64,000 nucleotides of DNA from Isoetes taiwanensis (taxonomy: Eukaryota > Streptophyta > Lycopodiopsida > Isoetales > Isoetaceae), in contig JAJEKV010000001.1 in the NCBI GenBank assembly GCA_021234155.1, positions 23,919,189-23,983,188 of the forward strand, given 5' to 3'. The translations under genes and the position numbers were made by a program. Numbering within the stretch: the stretch's first letter is position 1; every line of letters starts with the position of its first letter. This document shows, one piece after another, positions 57,800-64,000 of this stretch. The notes under the pieces were generated by a model. The model saw only the letters and a list, made by a program, of their open reading frames with translations, did no database searches and was not told the origin of the DNA.

Positions 57800-59364
57800 T
57801 GTGCAGTGGCGTTCCCACGACCCCGGTCGGGATACATCGAGGACTTTCCCCTCCCATGGCGACCATCTGCCCCACGGCGGGGCCCTCCATCTAACTAGGC
57901 CGTCTACATAGAAGCCTTCCGGTGAAGGGACGTCATTACATTACGCCGATGAAACCCTACGTCATGAAGCATGAATACAAGGGGTTAGCACCACGGCATG
58001 AATCATATACAAATAGCCACCACGAGGGTGGCTCATCCCATCCGAATACCAGCGGCAAAGAATATGCATCTAAGCTAAGAAAACACCCAAAACCGGGTTC
58101 TACCCGGTCCGGACTCTAGTGAGGGCGGCCCGGCGGGGGTCTCGGAGATCAGCGGGAATAGAGTCTTGGCATGGCGTTGGCTGGCATAGAGCGTCGGCTC
58201 ACGGTTGTCCACTCCATCCGCCCCTCACATGCACACTTTGCGGATGGGTGAGCACGCTATGGCCGCTATAGCCTTCCAGAATCTGAGACTCAAGGTATCA
58301 CCCTTTGAGCCTACTCGGGGTCATGACACCTGGTCCGGATGAGGGCGAGGTGAGCGTCCCCTTCGGGATCCGCGGTGGTTCCATGGGTGAGCTAGAGGAC
58401 CGCGTCTTGCGTCGGCTGACCCCGCATCCGTGCAGACTTACTCACCTAAATCTACTCAAAGTGCATGGTGCCCCATCACGGGTCACACCACTACACCAGT
58501 GTCGGACCCATACAGGCCCTCCCGTGGCCAGGCTATCGGACCCTAGCCCAGCGTAGGAGTCTCGGGGAGCCTTTTATGCTGTAAAGACCCCACCCCTACT
58601 TCACCATAAAAAAGATTGTGCGGTGCTAAGCGGACCATAAGCGTCTATGACCCGGTGGGCTCTTGTGCCTGGGCGAAACTAGTAGGGTGTTAGCGGAAGT
58701 ACTAGGAGCATTCCATACTCAAGCTCGAGGAGGCCTCTACCCCCTTTTTAATCCCTGTTTACTGGAACCACTAAACTAACTCATAGAGACATCGACCATC
58801 CCATATGAGCATCATTTATAACTGAAAAGTATTCCTAGTTACCAAAGAAGGGTTAATCTCAACCAAAACTAGCCAGAAAAGAATACTAGAGTATTATTCT
58901 AGAATTTGCAAGTTAAACTACCACTAACCCGAGAGTTTAATTTTGGACCCGTTGTCAAGGGGTGCTTCCATAGTCTTTATCTTGGGAGTAGCGGCGGTAG
59001 ATGGTGTCTTGGCGATTGGAAGATGTTAAACAAGCTGTGCTCTCAAAAGGGACACCCTAACTGCTCTTTTGGTCTTTGGTAGGTCGAAATTGGGGACCTG
59101 GATATGGGGGCTTTGCCTTTGGTGGCTCGGTTTAGAAACCCCCATCTTTGGCCACTTTCGAGGTTATGCCAAGTGGCGCCTTCCCACCATTAGGTGACTT
59201 AATAGCAAGTATTTAGATAATTATCCTTTATAATTAATTTAGCATAGCTAATTAAATCCCTTGTGGCCAACCCCCTAGGTTATCATACCCCAGGTGGCGT
59301 ATCTATACCGAGTGACGTGTCAATATATTTATACGTACACTGTATAAATACTTGGAACGTCACA
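57800..59364 (-). repeat. 3' LTR of the chromovirus (1565 bp) with adjacent polypurine tract
   Basis: On the minus strand, AATTCTAAGGAGGGGAGAA (polypurine tract) is followed at 59364 by TGTGACGTTCC. The other end is GGGAACGCCACTGCACA at 57800. Ends TG/CA and the inverted TGTGACG/CG-CACA termini are those of an LTR. The last ~200 bp recur at 62664-62875. A TATA-like TATAAATA lies near 59320 on the minus strand. Confidence 0.8.
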
Positions 59365-59859
59365 TTCTCCCCTCCTTAGAATTAATGTTGTCCTCAGCAT
59401 TGGGGTTAGTTAGGAATGAAGAAAGAAATACGTTATGGAGGAAGGTAATTCCTTATTTTTTTCGAAAAGTCATACATATATTCAAAACTTTAAGGTTTGT
59501 AAAACAGTTCAAGCACCGTGGTGCATTCGACATGATTATCATAGTCAGAACAAAAAGTTCAAGGACCGAAGTCCAATACCAACATCAGTGGACAATAAAC
59601 AAGACATGTAGGCAAAATAAAACTGAAGAGTTCGGGTCATCAGTAACCCTCTAACATGGGCAGGGCACGCACTGCTTACTGGCCTGCACATGTCAGTATA
59701 TTAGTACATATGATGAAATTGTGGTTGAAGGGACCACCCCCTTATAATAATTAAAAGAAAATACTATCTATCAGGGAACCTATCATGTCTATGGTTTGCA
59801 GTTCCTTGTAGCATAGGGGTTGGTCAAGTTCCCATTGTAGCCGAAAGGAAGGCGGCTTA

Positions 59860-60153
59860 TCAACTATATGCTCTGCAACCCCTGACAATCAAGCTTCTAA
59901 GCTTACCGCCGACTGCGGGGTTGATAGCATCGTTGATGGTGCGGCCTTGAGATTCGCGCATGAAATCCGGATAATGCTTGTCAAGGTCTATCTTCATCAC
60001 CCACGTAGCATCCTCAACTGGTAAGTGTTTCCACTTAACCAAGTATTGCAACATTTGAGTCCTTGGATTTATTTGTAAGCTTCGGTCAAGAAGAGCTTGG
60101 GGCACTATTCGAGTTGCTCTTACGTCATTTCTAGGAGGGGTTGGGGTATCCAA
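59860..60153 (-). pseudogene. Chromodomain end of the gypsy polyprotein
   Basis: PQALLDRSLQINPRTQMLQY then LVKWKHLPVEDATWV is the chromodomain pattern (I...R.......YLVKW....E.ATWE) found at the C-terminus of chromovirus integrases, where it steers integration toward marked chromatin. The Glu usually after ATW is V here. Confidence 0.8.
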
Positions 60154-60723
60154 AACCTCCTGCGGATCAGGGTGTGTTGCCCGGAAGACTCCGTGAAAAG
60201 ACCTTGTGGATCTTCAAGCGGGCGGCAATTCTAAGCGATATGCACGCTCTCCAAGCGCTCAATAATCTTGAATGGTCCAGCCCATCACGGGGGCCAACTT
60301 TTGCGTTGCCAATCTTAAGCTTGGCTTGCTTCACCTTAATCTTAAGCCAAACTGATTAAGCCACACGGAAAATGCGTGGGGTTACGTGCTTATCGGCTAC
60401 ACTCTTACATCATTTGCGTCGCGTTAATAAGTAATCCGCGAACTTCTTCGACTAGAGCTTGCATTTCCAAGAGGAGTTGTTGAGAAACCTCCACCTTAGA
60501 AGCGGGGTTATGCCAAGTGTGCGGAGTAAGACATTGATAACCATAATTAATCATGAAGGGAGACGTGCGGAAGACTCTGTTTCATCTTTGTTGTAGGCAA
60601 ACTTCGACCCGGGTAAATATAGTTGACCCATTGTGATTGCTTACTCCACACATAACTCCTTAGCATATCCTCTATAATGCGATTGAGTGCGCTCGGTCGA
60701 CCATCGTTTGAGGATGATATGCG

Positions 60724-61311
60724 TTACTCATAGCAAGCTTGGTGCGAATGGTGGCAAAAGAAATCTTTCGAGAGCAAGCTTACGAACTTGGGATCCTGTC
60801 GATACAATAACTTCGTGGCATTAAGGTGTAGTCTGAAGATCTCCTTGGCAAATAGCGGAGGCGATATCAAAGGCGTATCGTGAATGCGACATGGCAAAAA
60901 ATGAGCCATTTTCGACAATTTGTCGGCGACTACCATCAAGGCATCATATCCCGGGAGAGTTAGTGGAAGGCCGACAATGAAATCCATGGTTATCACCTCC
61001 CATTTGGCGTTAGGCACATCAAAGGTTGCAGCTTCGCTGGAATCATAAGCTTGCTTTCGGCTTTGGTTTCGACACACGACCTTTGCTTAATATGCGTGGC
61101 AATGTCCTTTTCATGGAAGGCGAGAAATAGGCTGGATCCGGATTTTAAAGTAGGTCTTCATAAAACCCGGTGTGTCGGCTATAGGGCTATTATTGTGTGT
61201 CATGAAGAATAAGCTTCCGTACTCACGAAGTCTTGACACACATAACTTATCCTTGTGATATAACAAGTTGCCCTCTTTCTTATAGGCACGAAAAGCCTGC
61301 GCACTCTGCAT
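60724..61311 (-). pseudogene. Ty3/gypsy integrase (zinc finger and core)
   Basis: 61311-61111 reads EGNLLYHKDKLCVSRLRE, then HNNSPIADTPGFMKTYFKI, the H2C2-type integrase zinc-finger region (GLLYYK.RL.VP...H..P.AGH.G..KT). 61077-60724 reads WEVITMDFIVGLPLTLPGYD, then DKLSKMAHFLPC, the start of the integrase core with the first catalytic Asp in MDFIVGLP. Two frames are used. No RT is present upstream. Confidence 0.8.
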
Positions 61312-61423
61312 CGGTCGCGAGCTTCCTTAACAAACTATTCCAAATGTCCGCGAACTCAGGGATCTCGTGGCCAAGGTCTGCTCTATCTGTTTCCCAAACT
61401 CACTGGTGAGCGTAGAAATGGCA

Positions 61424-61813
61424 TTACAATGGGTTCGGGTCACTAACTGATACTGATGAATCAGAAGACACCGAAGTGGTTGAGTGTGAGGAGGTGGCGC
61501 TATCCTTAGAGGAACTTCGGTGACGCTTAGCATGAGGCCTCCTGGTGCTTGATCTGGGGCTGGTTCCGGGGAGATGGGCTGTTGTCGCGGTGGACTCGGT
61601 GGTAGCGGAGGTAACTTTCGGTCCATCTTCTGGGGTTTGCTGCAGTGGGTTGGCATGCAACACATAGGCCTGTAACTCACCTAGCTGCCTTTTCATTAAC
61701 ATCAGTTCCTGTTCGGGTGTGAGTCTACTGGCATTTGAAGGTGTCTGCCAGGCGGCGTTACGTGCCCCGTCTAAATTGAGCATGAAAAAGGTATAAGCAT
61801 ACTTATAACACAT
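61424..61813 (-). pseudogene. gag-like ORF of the chromovirus (129 aa)
   Basis: MLNLDGARNAAWQTPSN, then LTPEQELMLMKRQLGELQAY, followed by a Ser/Thr-rich tail (SSSKDSATSSHSTTSVSSDS). Placement between the LTR-side leader and integrase suggests the Gag N-terminus with a low-complexity tail. No zinc knuckle follows, in line with a deletion that removed the rest of gag through RNase H. Confidence 0.4.
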
Positions 61814-62663
61814 AAATTCTTACAAATTTTATCATGTCGGACGAAGGGTAGAGAGAGAACATAAGGAAAATTTATTATTATAAGAGGAAAACTTTTCTAT
61901 TACAATTTCACACCTTGAAATCTTTGTCAAAAGTTGATCTGAGGAGTATTACACAAGGACAACATGATGCTGCTTGAAGCTTAAAGTTGAGCTCACATAC
62001 AGCTTATAACACAAAAAGAAACTAGAAAGACCGGCCTAGGGGGTTATAAAAAGGAGTGCAAATTGAATAGCGAACACTCTCACGCGCCCCGACCCTAACG
62101 AGCTTGTAGCGTGCCCGGAACTGGACAATGGCGGTTGGTATTCCCGTTGGGCTAATAATGAGAAGATTAAAAGCCTTCTCAAAGCATAGAAGAGTTGCCC
62201 GCAATTGGTGGATTAAGCGTCCTCGAAGGCTTAGTGCACAGTCATGCTCGATAGTCCCATGTGCGGCACAAAGTTTTCTTGAGGTCCTCAAAAGCTCGTC
62301 ACGAGGATATTAACTATCTCCATCCCTTTGGGTTGGATCATAGGGTTCTCGGTGGCGGGGTTCCCATCTACGTAACCTTCATCCCATTACGGATACTCCC
62401 CATATCTTTGGCCATAGTCTGTTGGGGCGGTCCACGGTCATCCCTCCTTATACGCTTCTGTAATCCTCTCTTCATATTCGAAGTGTCTCTTCTGCAAGAC
62501 AATGGAAATGAATATAGAGCATTTCATGATATTACTATACTCTAAATTTCAATAATTAGAAGACACATCATGGAAAAGAACAAAAGGGGTTTATTATATT
62601 ATAAAATGGCTAAAATTTGCCAGTCAAAATTTTACAATATCTTAAATGCAAGAAGCACAATGC

Positions 62664-62875
62664 TGTGACGCTCCCTGAATATATACGACCCCCCGGTCGG
62701 ATACATATGGGGACTTTCCCCTCCCATGGCGACCATCTGCCCCGCGGCGGGGCCCTCCATCTAGCGGGCGTCTACATAGAGGCGGCTCGGTGTGAAGGAC
62801 CGCGGAGGGTCATTACATTACGCCCGATGATGAAGCCTACGTCGCGGAAGCATGAATACAATCATTCAGGAACTA
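62664..62875 (-). repeat. Partial LTR related to 57800-57984
   Basis: TGTGACGCTCCC begins a ~210-bp match with the 57800 end of the 3' LTR (shared: ccccggtcgg, 'gactttcccctcccatggcg', ggggccctccatcta). It breaks off at ~62875 into unrelated coding-like DNA. It is probably the inner end of the element's 5' LTR. No recognisable tRNA primer site lies next to it. Confidence 0.65.
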
Positions 62876-63988
62876 GGTCCTCCTTCTTCATTTGTAGATC
62901 GAGGAGGTGGTGGTGGCGGTCGGTGTCGCAGCAGAGTGACCCCGGGGTCTACTGTGGCAGCCGCAATAGATGCAACCTCTGGTGGATAAGCAACAGCCAA
63001 TGGGGCTGCCGTAAGGAAGCTTCATGCTCATCCGGTGCAATATCTTGGCCCAAGGCGTTAGGGCAAGATCCGCCCCGCAGTACATAAGTAAGCGTCACGA
63101 TAGAGGGAGCTTCTTATGCGGCCAATGTGGAAAGAAACACGAAGGGTCCACCATGAAGCTTCACCTCCGCCCTAAATCTCGGGCTATAAAAAGAACTTGG
63201 CCCTGCCGAAAGGCTGATAAGAAGAAGCGGGGTAAAGGTGGTTTCCCAATACCTTCCCTTGTGGGGTCTCTCGGCGTGGCCACTTCTTTATCCAAATCCA
63301 TAGGAACTTCTTCTTCCTTAAGTTCTGTTGCTCCTCCTTCAAATGAGTAGGATTATGGTACAAATCCTCTCCCTCGTCATCGAACGGAGGAACCTCAACC
63401 ATATTGATATTTGGGACATGAGGTCCCATAGCCCGTGAAAGCATCTGGCGAGGGGGCTGAGGCCGACTCTGCATCACCAGCTCGAAGGCGTGGTAGAGTC
63501 TCGGCCGGCTCTATGGTCTCTTGGCGGGCTGGGGCAGTTCTTTGCACCTCGGGAGGAAGCTCAATAGGGGTGAAAGTCGATGAAGTCGTCCATGCAATAC
63601 TCCGCCAAAGCTCATAAAGCACATGGTCTTTAAAACTTGCGTCTAAATCCGGCAACCATGTGATAAGTCGGATAATATCATCCAAGAAAGATATTCTTGC
63701 CCTTGGTGATAAATAAGCTGGAAGGGCATCCAGCCACGACAAGCCTCTGACTTGCTCCGCGGTCGCGGTGGCGGCTCTTCCTTAACTTTGCTTCCAGCGA
63801 GCAAAATTAAGCCCATGCCTATGTGTTCGTCTTCTCCCTCCTCTCGGAAGACTTCGGGGCGGTTTGCCTTTCTCTCTGAGCAAAGGTTTCATCCCTCGAC
63901 ATATTGGTCCATGAGGATGGCTAGAGGCGAAGAGCAACCTCAAGATCTTGCCGCCCACGATCTTTTCTTGCGGGCGGATGTTTGCCAT
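62876..63988 (-). pseudogene. Unidentified coding remnant at the window edge
   Basis: Minus-strand text includes LDALPAYLSPRARISFLDDI, then IRLITWLPDLDASFKDHVLY and PIELPPEVQRTAPARQETIE (63742-63395). Farther down are NMVEVPPFDDEGEDLYHNPT (63400) and CCLSTRGCIYCGC (62970). The opposite strand shows LCGQCGKKHEGS at 63115, which resembles a gypsy Gag zinc knuckle. Which strand is real is unclear. It runs off the window. Confidence 0.25.
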
Positions 63989-64000
63989 CAGACTTCCCCT

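Larger units (their letters stand above)
57800..62875 (-). mobile_element. Ty3/gypsy chromovirus, internally deleted
   Basis: The minus-strand order is LTR fragment (62664-62875), leader, gag-like ORF (61813-61424), integrase zinc finger and core (61311-60724), chromodomain (60153-59860), polypurine tract (59383-59365) and 3' LTR (59364-57800). Protease, RT and RNase H are missing between gag and integrase, so it is non-autonomous. Confidence 0.75.

Noticed and set aside
63024-63350. Plus-strand Gag zinc-knuckle ORF (CGQCGKKHEG)
   Set aside because: Only one partial knuckle; the opposite strand is equally open. Mentioned under the minus-strand remnant instead of being called.

Overview
This window is nuclear DNA of a land plant. 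One complete host gene has ten short GT-AG introns (62-97 nt) and a plant-type ABCB transporter product. The rest is mostly plant-type repeats: Ty1/copia with an initiator-Met-tRNA primer site, a Ty3/gypsy chromovirus, L1-like LINEs, a pogo/Tigger-like DDE element, foldback/MITE-like elements and minisatellites. The compact introns would suit a lycophyte, bryophyte or fern, but the species cannot be fixed from sequence alone.

Layout. 1-2205: tandem duplication of a ~1.4 kb non-coding unit. 2599-7186: complete 11-exon ABCB gene (1263 aa). 7187-9380: no clear gene. 9384-11765 (-): decayed pogo/Tigger-like transposon. ~11770-16550 (+): decayed Ty1/copia element whose gag is split by a poly(A)-tailed retroposon. 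16940-21545: damaged copy of a 4.5 kb block (Ulp1-like protease gene plus a 20-bp minisatellite). 21556-26130: AT microsatellite and LINE remains. 26282-42450: an unusual tract with three copies of an unrecognised coding family, two related small ORFs, a divergent histone H3-like ORF, other unrecognised minus-strand coding blocks, and five short arrays of a palindrome-centred ~60-bp repeat lying between the blocks. 42450-46700: nothing recognised. 46700-52700: foldback elements and fragments of host-like genes (plant/fungal atypical DSP phosphatase, inositol-transporter-like, LysM). 52898-57795: the better copy of the Ulp1-like gene plus minisatellite block. 57800-62875 (-): chromodomain Ty3/gypsy element with an intact 3' LTR. 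62876-63988: unidentified coding remnant.

Caution on broken genes. CAG/CTG trinucleotides are common in the ABCB gene but rare in many repeat tracts. Where two copies of a block can be compared, differences concentrate at CAG/CTG sites and often create CG-containing strings. This looks like systematic consensus error at CHG-methylated sites, so many frameshifts here may not be real and pseudogene calls are provisional.

How it works together. Only the ABCB gene is confidently functional; it should make a plasma-membrane ATP-driven exporter. The most interesting part is 32.7-42.4 kb, where palindromic repeat clusters alternate with unfamiliar coding blocks roughly every 1.5-2 kb, one block encoding an H3-like histone fold. 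That layout recalls the dispersed palindromic repeats of some large DNA viruses or giant mobile elements. This is an inference from layout, not a demonstrated identity.
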